Origin: Rhodothermales bacterium
Lineage (GTDB): Bacteria; Bacteroidota; Rhodothermia; Rhodothermales; UBA10348
Length of the DNA: 64,000 nucleotides
Reading direction: 5' to 3'
NCBI GenBank assembly: GCA_017643395.1
Contig: JAEPNP010000001.1
Span: 951,806 to 1,015,805 of the forward strand
Shown here: piece after piece, positions 27,388-36,570 of the stretch
Layout of the letters: the number at the start of each line of letters is the position of its first letter
How positions within the stretch are numbered: the stretch's first letter is position 1
Made by a program: the position numbers and the translations under genes
The notes under the pieces: generated by a model
Told to the model about the DNA's origin: nothing
The model's input: the letters and a program-made list of their open reading frames with translations, nothing else
Database searches by the model: none

Positions 27388-28887
27388 GTGCCATCCGTGA
27401 CCCCCATCCAGAAGGTTCTCGTCGCCAATCGCGGAGAGATTGCCGTGCGTGTGATGCGCACCTGTCGCGAACTGGGCATCAGGACCGTTGCCGTCTATAG
27501 CGAGCCGGATCAGGCGGCCATGCACGTGCGCTTTGCCGACGAGGCGTATTGCGTGGGACCCGCGCCCTCTGCGCAGTCCTACCTGCGCATGCAGCGCATT
27601 CTGGATGTTGCACTCATGACGGGCACCGATGCCATCCACCCGGGGTACGGATTTCTGAGCGAGAATGCCGAATTCGCCGAGGCCTGTCAGGAGGCAGGGG
27701 TACGCTTCATCGGTCCGCCTCCCGCTGCCATCAGGGCGATGGGAGACAAGACCGCGGCACGAGCCCTGATGGAGAAAGCCGGCGTACCCATGGCTCCGGG
27801 TACGGTCGATGCGGTCTCCGACTCGGAACAGGCCCTGGAGATTGCGCGCGATATCGGCTTCCCCGTGCTCATCAAGGCCGCCGCCGGTGGCGGTGGCAAG
27901 GGCATGCGCATCGTGCATGAGGAGGGTGATTTCGTGCGGTCCATGGACGCCGCAGCCCGCGAGGCGACTTCCGCCTTTGGTGACGGCCGGGTGTTCATCG
28001 AGAAGTTTATCCAGGAGCCAAAACACATCGAGTTTCAGGTGCTTGCCGACATGCACGGCACCTGCCTGCACCTGTTCGAGCGGGAATGCACCATCCAGAG
28101 GCGCCACCAGAAAGTGGTGGAGGAGGCACCGGCGGCCGGCATGCGGCCAGAGCTCCGGGAGGCGATGGCGCAGGCTGCGGTCAGCGCGGCCCGAAGCTGC
28201 GGATACGTCGGCGCCGGAACGGTGGAGTTTCTCCTGGACACGGACGGTTCGTTCTACTTCATGGAAATGAACACGCGGCTACAGGTGGAGCATCCGGTTA
28301 CGGAGTGGATCACCGGCACGGACCTGGTGGCCGAGCAAATCCGGATCGCGGAAGGACGTGCGCTCTCGCTGAAACAGGAGGACCTGCAGATTCACGGGCA
28401 CGCGGTCGAGTGCAGGGTGTACGCCGAGAACCCGGCGACGGGCTTTCTACCGGACCCTGGCCGTCTCAAGGTGCACCGGCCCGCCTCGGGACCCGGCGTG
28501 CGCGTAGATGCAGGCGTAGAAGAGGGCGATGAGGTCCAGATCCACTATGACCCCATGATCTCCAAGCTCACCGCGTGGGCGCCGACCCGACGCGAAGCGA
28601 TCGCCCGAATGGTCCGCGCCATCGACGAGTATGAGGTGGCCGGCGTGGAGACCACACTCCCGTTTTGCCGGTTTGTTATGCAGCACGAAGCCTTCGCGTC
28701 CGGCGCGTTTTCGACGCGGTTCGTGGAGCGCCACTTCGATCCGGAGTTGATCTCGCCGACGGGCGATGCGGAGCTGCTGGCTGCGTTCGCGGCGCACCAG
28801 GCCAAAGCCTCCGGCCGGGCGGACCCGGTGACGGCCACCGCGGCCAACGGCCACAGATCAGAGTGGGCGCGGAGACGGCGGGACTGA
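27388..28887 (+). CDS. accC: Biotin carboxylase subunit of an acyl-CoA carboxylase
   Basis: A 499-residue ATP-grasp enzyme that carboxylates biotin on a carrier protein. It starts with GTG and VLVANRGEIAVRVMRTCRELG; the ATP loop AAGGGGKGMRI is at 165-175, and the catalytic region FMEMNTRLQVEHPVTE at 291-306. After the carboxylase core there is a ~50-residue tail without the biotin-attachment AMKM motif, so the biotin carrier must be separate. No carboxyltransferase or carrier gene is adjacent. It could serve acetyl-CoA or propionyl-CoA carboxylase; the gene symbol is used in the general sense. It lies just before the convergent trmB. Confidence 0.9.
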   Translation: MPSVTPIQKVLVANRGEIAVRVMRTCRELGIRTVAVYSEPDQAAMHVRFADEAYCVGPAPSAQSYLRMQRILDVALMTGTDAIHPGYGFLSENAEFAEACQEAGVRFIGPPPAAIRAMGDKTAARALMEKAGVPMAPGTVDAVSDSEQALEIARDIGFPVLIKAAAGGGGKGMRIVHEEGDFVRSMDAAAREATSAFGDGRVFIEKFIQEPKHIEFQVLADMHGTCLHLFERECTIQRRHQKVVEEAPAAGMRPELREAMAQAAVSAARSCGYVGAGTVEFLLDTDGSFYFMEMNTRLQVEHPVTEWITGTDLVAEQIRIAEGRALSLKQEDLQIHGHAVECRVYAENPATGFLPDPGRLKVHRPASGPGVRVDAGVEEGDEVQIHYDPMISKLTAWAPTRREAIARMVRAIDEYEVAGVETTLPFCRFVMQHEAFASGAFSTRFVERHFDPELISPTGDAELLAAFAAHQAKASGRADPVTATAANGHRSEWARRRRD

Positions 28888-28911
28888 GCTGCTTCGTCGC
28901 CAACCGCGGCC

Positions 28912-29862
28912 CTAGATCCAGGTTGATTCAGTCCGCAGCCCTTGCTGTTCGAGCACCTCGGTGACGGCCCGCACCGCTTCGCGGCAACCGCGTGTGCCCA
29001 TCGGATCTCCGAATGGCTCGAGCGCTACGTAAATCCCGGACTCCTTTTTACGCGCCTTGACCAGGAGTTCCTGGCGCAGGTCCGCCTCCTCGACCACGAC
29101 CTCGAAAAGCACCTCCTTGCCGTCCAGACTCCGGTAGGCCTGCGCCACCACCACGACGCCGCCGTCGAATCGGCGCACATGCTTATCCATAGTGGAAACT
29201 GCGTGCAAATCTCCCTGCATCAGCGCATGCTGCATGGCTTCAACAACGGTCCTGGGCTCCGGAGCCGCCGGACGTGCCGTCGGCCGGAATACCACGTGAT
29301 AGATGGGGCGCTCCTGGTCCTGCCACTTGAGCGCATACTTGGTGCGCAGGGTCTCCGCCGGCGGCGGAAGCACCTCCTCCGAGAACACGCCGGAGTCTGC
29401 GGCTGACGCACGAGCAAACTGAAAATATTCCTTATGGTCGGTGGTCAGCATGAGATCACCGTCGGCCTGAAGACGATTCGCGGCCATGCGGAAGAATCTC
29501 GGCTGCAGGAGCCGATTCGACACCTGCCTGCGACGCGGCCACGGATCCGGGAAGTTGACGTAGATCCTGCGCACGGAGTCCTCCGTCAGGAAGTCCCGGA
29601 CCAACATGCGGCCGTGGCCGCGATACAGCCGTACGTTGCGCACGTTCTCCCTGTGCATGCGTCGAAACGCGCGCGACACGGAAGCCAGGGAGATCTCCAC
29701 GCCGAGGGTGTTCCACTCGGGGTGTAGCCGATCCAGTTCCACCAGAAACCGCCCGTCCCCAAAGCCAATCTCGACTACAAGCGGCCCGTCCCGCTCAAAC
29801 AGCGCCTGGGGGCCCTGTCCGAAGTCCTTCTTTCGCAGCAGAACGCCGCCGTCGTAGCGCAT
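28912..29862 (-). CDS. trmB: tRNA (guanine-N7)-methyltransferase with C-terminal extension
   Basis: A 316-residue SAM-dependent enzyme methylating G46 in tRNA. The core (about 1-195) has VVEIGFGDGRFL (29-40), VEIS at the motif II acid, the signature NFPDPWPRRR (103-112), TTDHKEYF and the closing TKYALKWQDQERPIYHVVF. Typical bacterial TrmB ends near here. This protein adds about 115 residues (RTVVEAMQHALMQGDL and a beta-rich part ending QQGLRTESTWI). Extended TrmB forms are known in Aquifex. The ATG overlaps the stop of the upstream gene (TGATG), making it last in the ferritin operon. Confidence 0.9.
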   Translation of the reverse strand: MRYDGGVLLRKKDFGQGPQALFERDGPLVVEIGFGDGRFLVELDRLHPEWNTLGVEISLASVSRAFRRMHRENVRNVRLYRGHGRMLVRDFLTEDSVRRIYVNFPDPWPRRRQVSNRLLQPRFFRMAANRLQADGDLMLTTDHKEYFQFARASAADSGVFSEEVLPPPAETLRTKYALKWQDQERPIYHVVFRPTARPAAPEPRTVVEAMQHALMQGDLHAVSTMDKHVRRFDGGVVVVAQAYRSLDGKEVLFEVVVEEADLRQELLVKARKKESGIYVALEPFGDPMGTRGCREAVRAVTEVLEQQGLRTESTWI

Positions 29863-30395
29863 CAAAGGCCGCCTGCCGGCTTCTGCGGGAGGTATTCCAG
29901 CGGCACAGGCGTTCCTCGACCGTCGAAGCCCCAACTCGTGATCCAGAAGCGCTCACCGTCCCAGACCATCTCGATCGAGTTGATGCCCTGCCCACCAACG
30001 GGGCCGTCCGGGGTGCTCTTCCACTCGTAGGTCGACCACACGTGCACGGTCGATCCGTGCTGGCGGACCTGGCGAGCAATCTCGTATTCGAAGAACCCGT
30101 TCTGCTGCACCGGCCCGCTGCGCTCATGCCATTCGCTGATGGTCACCGGACGAATGGCTACCGAATCGCCCACTGCGCCGGTGATCACCACGAGCGCGCC
30201 CGGGATATGAAGAGACTTGTCCCGATCCCAGTCGCGCGCAGATCCGGCCGCCCCAGACACCACTTCGTAGTAGGCACGCATGATGCCGTCCAGTGTGGAC
30301 ACGTCAGCCGAGTCCGGTACCGGCCACTCCTGCGCGGACGTGGAGACCGCCAGGGACCCCATCGCCAGAGAGAGAACGAACAAGCGGGCGATCAT
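29862..30395 (-). CDS. Exported NTF2-like hypothetical protein
   Basis: A 177-residue protein with a signal peptide (MIARLFVLSLAMGSLAVSTSAQ). The mature part has a start helix (TLDGIMRAYYEVVSG) and a strand-rich second half (VHVWSTYEWKSTPDG, GINSIEMVWDGERFWITSWGFDG) that reads like an NTF2/SnoaL-type fold. No catalytic residues can be assigned and its function is unknown. It overlaps the ferritin stop (ATGA) and the trmB start (TGATG), so the three genes look co-translated. Confidence 0.65.
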   Translation of the reverse strand: MIARLFVLSLAMGSLAVSTSAQEWPVPDSADVSTLDGIMRAYYEVVSGAAGSARDWDRDKSLHIPGALVVITGAVGDSVAIRPVTISEWHERSGPVQQNGFFEYEIARQVRQHGSTVHVWSTYEWKSTPDGPVGGQGINSIEMVWDGERFWITSWGFDGRGTPVPLEYLPQKPAGGL

Positions 30396-30895
30396 GCTTC
30401 CTCGTCCTCAGGCTCGCGCAGGCCGAGTTCACGGTCAATCATGAAGAGCGCCTCACCGGCCTGTCCGGCCAGCCGGATGCTGTCAATGATGCCCTCGGCG
30501 TTTTCCTCCTCTTCCACCTGCTCGTCAATGAACCAGTGCAGCAGGGTCTGCAGCGGATAGTCGCGCTCCGCCTGGGCGACCTCGTACAGGTCGTGAATGC
30601 ACTTGGTGATATGCTGCTCGTGGGCGAGGGACTGTTCGAAGGCGTCGAGGATGTTGTCAAAGGAGACGGTCGGCGCTTCGAGTCCTTCAAGCACGGGATT
30701 CTCCCCGCGGCGGATCAGGAAATCGAAGAACTTCATGGCGTGCATGACCTCCTCGCGCGCCTGATTGCGCATCCATGCAGCCGCGCCTGGCAACTTCAGA
30801 GCCTCAAATCTGGCCGACATGGCCAGGTAGATGTACGAAGACTGAAATTCTTCTCGTATCTGGCGATTGACCGCCTCGACTACTTTTTGCTTCAT
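30392..30895 (-). CDS. ftnA: Ferritin, non-heme
   Basis: A 167-residue bacterial ferritin of the FtnA type that oxidises Fe(II) and stores iron in a 24-mer shell. The ferroxidase ligands are in place: Glu16, Glu49 with His52 (REEVMHAM), Glu93 (AHEQHITK), Gln126 and Glu129 (DEQVEEEE). Length and the FQSSYIYLAMSA opening helix match the family. It is first in an apparent operon with an exported unknown protein and trmB. It is divergent from porX with 148 bp between starts; a TACC-TTG-type -7 element is only weakly visible. Confidence 0.95.
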   Translation of the reverse strand: MKQKVVEAVNRQIREEFQSSYIYLAMSARFEALKLPGAAAWMRNQAREEVMHAMKFFDFLIRRGENPVLEGLEAPTVSFDNILDAFEQSLAHEQHITKCIHDLYEVAQAERDYPLQTLLHWFIDEQVEEEENAEGIIDSIRLAGQAGEALFMIDRELGLREPEDEEA

Positions 30896-31043
30896 GGGTC
30901 CGTGTTTTCGACGAGGTGCAAGGTACGTACCCCTGACGGGCCCCCGGCAACCAATCCAGGGGCCGCAGGTATGAAGCGACCGAAAAAACCCGACTGGATG
31001 CGCCTGAGCTACTGTACCTGAGTTCTGAATCAACCGAACAGCT

Positions 31044-32603
31044 ATGGCAGCCAGGATTTTGTGGGCGGACGATGAGATCGACATGCTCCGCCCGCACATT
31101 CTCTTTCTCGAGTCCAAGGGTTACGACGTAACGAGCGTCACAAACGGGTCGGATGCGGTCGACCAGATGCGGCAGGACCCGTACGACCTGGTCCTGCTCG
31201 ATGAGCAAATGCCGGGCCTTGACGGCATCGCAACGCTGGGCGAAATCCGGCAGCTCTCACCGGAGGTGCCCGTGGTCATGGTGACCAAGAGTGAGGAGGA
31301 GCGCCTGATGGAAGAGGCGCTCGGTGGGCAGATCTCGGACTACCTCACCAAGCCGGTGAACCCCAGTCAGGTGCTGCTGACCTGCAAGCGCCTGCTGGAA
31401 CGTGCCCGGTTGGAGAGCGAGAAGGTATCGCAGAGCTACATGCAGTCCTTCGCGGCCATCTCGTCGCGACTGCACGGGCATCTGCAGCATGCCGAATGGG
31501 TCGACCTCTATGAGAAGCTCGTCTCGTTCGATCTGCAACTAGAATCGGACGATGGGGCACGGCAGGTGCTCGAGGACCAGTTTCGGGACGCAAATCGGGC
31601 GTTCTGCAAGTACATCGAGAAGGAGTACGAGGACTGGATTGCGAACGTGGACACGGCACCGGATGAGGATCGGCCGGTGCTTTCCCACGAGGTGGTCGGC
31701 GAGTACGTCACGCCGCTTCTCGGCAAGGGCAAACCGGTGGTCTTCTTTGTGATCGACTGCATGCGGTATGACCAGTGGCTGGAGTTCGAGCGACTGCTGT
31801 ATCCGTTGTTCGGCATCGAGCGCAAGTTCCACTACTCCATTCTACCGACGGCAACCCCTTACTCCCGCAACGCCATCTTCTCCGGGCTGCTGCCCCGTGA
31901 AATGGCCCGGAGGTACCCCAAGATGTGGTCCGACGGTGAGGATGACGAGCACTCGAGGAATCGCAACGAGGACGAGTTGCTGCGGGATCAGCTTTCCCGC
32001 CGACACCTCTCACCCCGCACGCGATACACGAAGATCATCTCCACGCAGGACGGGCGCGAGTTCGCCGGGGCGGTGAACGAGTACCTGGACAACGATCTCT
32101 CGGCGGTGGTCGTCAACTTTGTCGACATCCTGGCCCACAGCCGGTCGGACTCCGCAGTGCTGAAAGAGATCGCTCCCGATGAGCGCGCCTACCGTGCTCT
32201 CACGCGGACCTGGTTCGAGCATTCCTGGCTGTACCAGGCCTTTCAGACCCTTGCTGAGTCGGACTGCACGGTGGTCGTCACCACCGACCATGGAGCCGTT
32301 CGCAGCCTGCATGAGACCAAGGTGATTGGGGATCGTGACACGTCCACGGCGCTCCGCTACAAGTACGGCCGCAACCTCAAGAGCGACGACCGGCACGCCA
32401 TCTTCGTGCGCAACCCGGAGTCCTTCGGGTTGCCGAGCCAGGGGCGCAGTTCCAACTTCATCATCGCGAAGGAGGACTACTACTTCGTGTACCCGACCAA
32501 TTACCACCGCTTCGTGAATCGCTATCGCGACACCATGCAGCATGGCGGGGCCTCCATGGAAGAAATGATCCTGCCCGTAGCAACGCTGACGCCCAAGCGG
32601 TGA
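31044..32603 (+). CDS. porX: PorX-type response regulator with PglZ phosphodiesterase domain
   Basis: A 519-residue two-domain protein. The receiver domain (1-120) has the acid pair Asp9/Asp10, phospho-acceptor Asp53, Thr81 and Lys103 (YLTKPV). The C-terminal PglZ/alkaline-phosphatase superfamily domain has Asp238 (FFVIDCMRYDQW), Thr271 in ATPYSRNAIFSG (the nucleophile position in PorX), Asp361 and His365 (VDILAHSR), and Asp415-His416 (TTDHGAVRS). In Porphyromonas gingivalis, PorX with its kinase PorY controls T9SS gene expression. No kinase or T9SS machinery gene is nearby here, but three T9SS cargos lie in the window. It overlaps tsaE (GTGA). Confidence 0.93.
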   Translation: MAARILWADDEIDMLRPHILFLESKGYDVTSVTNGSDAVDQMRQDPYDLVLLDEQMPGLDGIATLGEIRQLSPEVPVVMVTKSEEERLMEEALGGQISDYLTKPVNPSQVLLTCKRLLERARLESEKVSQSYMQSFAAISSRLHGHLQHAEWVDLYEKLVSFDLQLESDDGARQVLEDQFRDANRAFCKYIEKEYEDWIANVDTAPDEDRPVLSHEVVGEYVTPLLGKGKPVVFFVIDCMRYDQWLEFERLLYPLFGIERKFHYSILPTATPYSRNAIFSGLLPREMARRYPKMWSDGEDDEHSRNRNEDELLRDQLSRRHLSPRTRYTKIISTQDGREFAGAVNEYLDNDLSAVVVNFVDILAHSRSDSAVLKEIAPDERAYRALTRTWFEHSWLYQAFQTLAESDCTVVVTTDHGAVRSLHETKVIGDRDTSTALRYKYGRNLKSDDRHAIFVRNPESFGLPSQGRSSNFIIAKEDYYFVYPTNYHRFVNRYRDTMQHGGASMEEMILPVATLTPKR

Positions 32604-33013
32604 CGGTGTCCTCCGACTCCACCGAGCGCACCCGCCAGATCGGCGCCGACTTCGCGGCGCGACTTGAGCCAGGCTCCGTGGTCGCCTTGCAGGGTGACCT
32701 TGGCGCCGGCAAAACCGAATTCGTGCGCGGCATGGTGTCGGCACTGGGTGGAGACGCTGCGTCAGTTTCCAGCCCCACGTTCACGATTGCCCAGGAGTAT
32801 CTCGTGGACGATGGGGTGGTAATCCATGTGGACGCCTACCGTGTTGAGGACCCACGGGAGTTTGTCGAGATGGGTATGGAGGAATATCTTGATACGGCAC
32901 ATCTGGTAGCCGTCGAGTGGCCCGATCGCATGGCCGGTATGCTTCCGCCCGATGCGGTCGCTGTACACATAGAGCACCAGGGCGGCGGCAAGCGCAGCAT
33001 CACCCTGCCATGA
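32600..33013 (+). CDS. tsaE: tRNA threonylcarbamoyladenosine biosynthesis ATPase TsaE
   Basis: A 137-residue P-loop protein needed, with TsaB and TsaD, for the t6A modification at position 37 of ANN-decoding tRNAs. Walker A is GDLGAGKT (32-39), followed by SSPTFTIAQEY, VIHVDAYRV and EWPDRM, all typical. The GTG start sits in the porX stop (GTGA) and the stop overlaps the folC ATG (ATGA), so the three genes form a tightly coupled operon. Confidence 0.94.
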   Translation: MTVSSDSTERTRQIGADFAARLEPGSVVALQGDLGAGKTEFVRGMVSALGGDAASVSSPTFTIAQEYLVDDGVVIHVDAYRVEDPREFVEMGMEEYLDTAHLVAVEWPDRMAGMLPPDAVAVHIEHQGGGKRSITLP

Positions 33014-34269
33014 ACGAGCTGTCAGGAGTGGCCTACCTGATGGCGATGCCGCAGTACGGCCTCGCCGGCGACGTGGCGCTCAAGCCAGGACTGGCTAGAA
33101 TCCGCGCGCTGCTCGCCGCTATGGGACGACCCGACCGGGGCATGCCCATCATGCATGTCGCAGGTACCAACGGGAAAGGCTCCACGGCATCCTTCGCGGC
33201 GGCGATACTCACATCGCACGGCCTTCGCACGGGGCTGCACACCTCTCCCCACCTGCTGCACCCCGGCGAACGCATGCGGGTCAATGGGATCGCCGCTCCA
33301 CATGAGTGGCTTGACCAGGCCGTAGAGACGTGGCGGCCTGCCATAGAGGGTACTCAGGCCAGCTATTTCGAAGCGACGGTGGCCTTGAGCCTGCTTCGAT
33401 TCGCCGAGGAGAATGTCGACGCGGCTGTTGTCGAGGTCGGTTTGGGCGGCAGACTCGATGCGACCAACGTGCTGGATACCGCAGTGTCCGTGATTACGCG
33501 CGTAGCCCTGGACCACGCGCACATTTTGGGGAATTCCGTGCAGGCCATCGCCAGTGAGAAGGCCGGCATCATTCGACCGGGCATCCCCGTGGTGCTGGGC
33601 AAGCAGGATCTCCCGGCGGCCCATGCCATTCGGGAAACCGCCCTGAAGCTTCAGGCGCCCCTGATCGAGGCGGCCGGTCGCTGGAAGGGTTCCACGCTAA
33701 ACACCCCCTCACGACGCCTCACCCACCTCAAGCCGGGTCTTGAGCAGGCGCACCAGCGGGAGAACGCCGCCACGGGCGTTCTGGCGTCGGAGATCTTGCT
33801 GGACATCCTCAACGTGCCGCTGTTGCCGCGCGCAGTGCGCTCCGGCTTGCGACACGTACGACGGCTGTCGGGGCTCAGGGCCCGCTACGAGATACTCTCC
33901 AGAGAGCCACTTTGCGTGGTGGATGTCGCCCACAACCCCGACGCACTGATCCCTGTCCTGCAACGCTTTCGCAGGGACGCGGGCCCGGGAGAAGCCCGCG
34001 TGCGCCTTGGACTCATGGCTGACAAGGAGCTGGAGCCGGTAGCCGTCGCACTGAGGGAGCTGAACTTGTCTGTGGAAGTGGTAAACGTTGCGTCTCCGCG
34101 GGCGATAAACGCCGACACACTGGCAGAAAAACTCCGTGCTGCCGGCGTTTCGGTTGTCGATCCGGAGGTCGCATCGACCGTACCCAGACTCGTTACGGGC
34201 AGCCATCAGGTCGTAGAGATCTGGCTCCGTGAGTATGAAGACCCGGTGGTTGCCGCCAACGGCCTGTAG
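33010..34269 (+). CDS. folC: Folylpolyglutamate / dihydrofolate synthase
   Basis: A 419-residue Mur-ligase-family enzyme adding glutamate to folates, and probably to dihydropteroate. The P-loop is AGTNGKGST (51-59); TSPHLLHPGERM gives the folate-binding region, and VEVGLGGRLDATNVLD and VVDVAHNPDAL are family motifs. Length fits FolC. The ATG overlaps the tsaE stop, closing the porX-tsaE-folC operon. The rho promoter begins at its 3' end. Confidence 0.93.
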   Translation: MNELSGVAYLMAMPQYGLAGDVALKPGLARIRALLAAMGRPDRGMPIMHVAGTNGKGSTASFAAAILTSHGLRTGLHTSPHLLHPGERMRVNGIAAPHEWLDQAVETWRPAIEGTQASYFEATVALSLLRFAEENVDAAVVEVGLGGRLDATNVLDTAVSVITRVALDHAHILGNSVQAIASEKAGIIRPGIPVVLGKQDLPAAHAIRETALKLQAPLIEAAGRWKGSTLNTPSRRLTHLKPGLEQAHQRENAATGVLASEILLDILNVPLLPRAVRSGLRHVRRLSGLRARYEILSREPLCVVDVAHNPDALIPVLQRFRRDAGPGEARVRLGLMADKELEPVAVALRELNLSVEVVNVASPRAINADTLAEKLRAAGVSVVDPEVASTVPRLVTGSHQVVEIWLREYEDPVVAANGL

Positions 34270-34280
34270 GGCTATATTTG
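34250..34280 (+). promoter_or_regulatory. Bacteroidota-type promoter of rho
   Basis: A TTG at 34250-34252 and TATATTTG at 34273-34280 are separated by 20 bases. This matches the Bacteroidota housekeeping promoter pattern (-33 TTG, -7 TAnnTTTG). A start near 34287 would give a leader of about 210 bases before rho. Confidence 0.6.
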
Positions 34281-34495
34281 ATGATCCCGGGCTGTGTCAG
34301 CCCCGGGTGTGGGCCCCGGAATCCCTTGCGGCCCCTTGTTGTGCACCCGTGGAGGGCGCATCTGGCTGAAGCAACGTCGCCCCCGCCCAACTCCATTTCC
34401 TCCGGGCCGTCCGGTCCAAGCGGCACATTCGAAAGGTCTCGAAGCCGCCCATAGTGTGAGGTCGTTGAACCGACCTGAAACCCCCGTTTTGCATC
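34281..34495 (+). promoter_or_regulatory. Rho leader with hairpins and C-rich stretch
   Basis: The 5' leader contains a CCCGGGCT/AGCCCCGGG hairpin near its start (about 34286-34308), a C-rich, G-poor stretch around 34378-34412 as in Rho-binding RNA, and a perfect 6-bp hairpin AGGTCG/CGACCT at 34459-34476 shortly before the ATG. Rho genes are often self-regulated through their leader; that is inferred here. Confidence 0.4.
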
Positions 34496-36538
34496 ATGCG
34501 CATCACTGATCTGCAGGAGAAAAAGCTTCCCGAGCTGAAAGAGCTCGCCAAGAAGATGAAGCTCTCCGGATTCTCCGCCATGCGGAAGCAGGATCTGGTT
34601 TATCTCATTCTGGAAGCCCAGGCCGAAAAGCAGTCCGGCTCCGGAAAACCCAACGTCGATCCCCCGGCCAAGGAGGAGCGGTCAAACGGCCGCTCCCGGG
34701 GCAACTCAAACGGCCGCGGTAAAGCACAGGAATCCAGGAAGGAGGATTCGGGCTCCGGGTCCGGGTCGCGTGAGGAATCCGGAGGCCGACGCTCCCGCAA
34801 GTCGGGTGGCAACCGCATCGTGCGGGTCGATCTGACGACGGCATCAAAGGGCGAAGAAGAGGAGTCCTCTGCCACCGAGGAGAAGTCGGGAGATCGCCGC
34901 AACCGGGGACGCGGGCGCGGCCGTGACGACAAGAGCGGCGATTCCGGCTCCGGTGGAGGCTCCGACTCGCGCTCAGGCGGAGAGTCCAAGTCCGGCGACG
35001 GAGGTGACTCGAATTCCGGAGATGATCAGAACTCCGGGCGTGGTCGCCGGGGTCGGCGTGGACGCGGGCGCGGACGCGACGGGAATGACGGCGGCAATCG
35101 CAACGAAGGCAACCGCAACGACGGCGGGCGCCGGCAGCGTGGTGGGGACGATTCCGGAGGGGGGCGCAACCGCAACAAACGGGACCGCAACAAGGACCGC
35201 AACAAGCGGGATCGCAACCGCGATCGCGGAGGTCGCCAGGACCAGCAGCCTCAGGCCCAGTCCAGCGGATTCAGCGACAAGGAGTACCGGGATCCCCCGG
35301 ATCGGGACCGTCGTCGCGGGCGCAACCGCAATCGCAGCCGCGAGAGCCGGGAAGAGCGCATGGCGCGCGTCTACGGCGACAAGCCCGAGTACATGCAGAA
35401 CTACGATCCGGACGCGATCGAGCTGGACGGCATGATCCGCAAGGTCGGCGTGCTGGAGATTCTGCCGGACGGCTACGGCTTCCTGCGCTCTGCGGAGTTC
35501 CACTACCTGCCCAGCCCAGACGACATTTACGTCTCTCCGAGTCAGATCAAGCGCTTCAACCTGAAGATTGGAGACACGGTCGATGGCGAGGTGCGGCCCC
35601 CCAAGGAGGGCGAACGCTTCTTTGCGCTGATCCAGGTGCACTCCATCAACGGACGCAATCCGATTGAGCTGGAGAACCGGCCGGACTTTGACCATCTCAC
35701 GCCGCTGTACCCGGAAGAGATGCTGACCATGGAGACCTTGCCGGGCGAGGTTTCCACGCGTGTCATTGACCTGTTCTGCCCCATCGGCAAGGGGCAGCGG
35801 GGCCTCATCGTGGCCCAGCCAAAAACAGGCAAGACGATCCTCCTTCAGAAGATTGCGAACGCAATCAGCACCAACCATCCGGAGTGCATACTGCTCATCC
35901 TGCTGGTGGACGAGCGGCCGGAGGAGGTCACAGACATGCAGCGGAACGTCAAGGGAGAGGTGATTGCCTCGACGTTTGACCAGGATCCGCATCGCCATGT
36001 GGAGGTGGCGGACATCCTGCTGCACAAGGCCAAGCGCCTGGTAGAGGCCGGCCAGGATGTGGTTATCCTGCTGGATTCCATCACCCGCCTGGCACGCGCC
36101 CACAACACCGTTTCTCCGAGCACCGGCCGCACCATGTCCGGTGGTATGGAGGCGGGAGCCCTTCGCGGGCCGAAGCGCTTCTTCGGTGCCGCCCGCAACG
36201 TAGAGGAGGGCGGGTCGCTGACCATCATCGGTACTGCTCTGATCGACACCGGCAGCCGGATGGATGAGGTGATCTTTGAGGAGTTCAAAGGCACGGGCAA
36301 CTCCGAGATGCAGCTGGACCGCGACATGGCCAACCGCCGGGTCTTCCCGGCCATCCACGTCATCAAGTCCGGCACGCGCCGCGAAGAGCTGCTCATTCCG
36401 GACAAGAAGCTCAGCCGCATCTGGATCCTGCGACGCCTGCTGGCCGAGAAGGAGCCCGTTGAGGCGATGACGTGGTTGCTCGACAAGATGCGTGGCACGC
36501 GCAACAACGACGAGTTCATGGTCGTCATGAATAGCTAG
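34496..36538 (+). CDS. rho: Transcription termination factor Rho with large disordered insertion
   Basis: A 680-residue hexameric RNA helicase ending transcription; E. coli Rho has 419. Residues 1-44 form the Rho N-terminal helical domain ([28 protein letters not shown]). Residues about 45-297 are a low-complexity insertion dominated by Arg, Gly, Asn, Asp and Ser. The cold-shock RNA-binding domain follows ([15 protein letters not shown], about 305-375), then the ATPase with Walker A PKTGKT (about 442-447), [13 protein letters not shown] and the Q/R-loop region. Such insertions occur in Bacteroidota and Actinobacteria; in Bacteroides the insertion promotes condensate formation. It is transcribed from its own promoter. 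Confidence 0.95.
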   Translation: MRITDLQEKKLPELKELAKKMKLSGFSAMRKQDLVYLILEAQAEKQSGSGKPNVDPPAKEERSNGRSRGNSNGRGKAQESRKEDSGSGSGSREESGGRRSRKSGGNRIVRVDLTTASKGEEEESSATEEKSGDRRNRGRGRGRDDKSGDSGSGGGSDSRSGGESKSGDGGDSNSGDDQNSGRGRRGRRGRGRGRDGNDGGNRNEGNRNDGGRRQRGGDDSGGGRNRNKRDRNKDRNKRDRNRDRGGRQDQQPQAQSSGFSDKEYRDPPDRDRRRGRNRNRSRESREERMARVYGDKPEYMQNYDPDAIELDGMIRKVGVLEILPDGYGFLRSAEFHYLPSPDDIYVSPSQIKRFNLKIGDTVDGEVRPPKEGERFFALIQVHSINGRNPIELENRPDFDHLTPLYPEEMLTMETLPGEVSTRVIDLFCPIGKGQRGLIVAQPKTGKTILLQKIANAISTNHPECILLILLVDERPEEVTDMQRNVKGEVIASTFDQDPHRHVEVADILLHKAKRLVEAGQDVVILLDSITRLARAHNTVSPSTGRTMSGGMEAGALRGPKRFFGAARNVEEGGSLTIIGTALIDTGSRMDEVIFEEFKGTGNSEMQLDRDMANRRVFPAIHVIKSGTRREELLIPDKKLSRIWILRRLLAEKEPVEAMTWLLDKMRGTRNNDEFMVVMNS

Positions 36539-36570
36539 ACCATACCCGAAACCTCCCCCAGATTGGGCGC

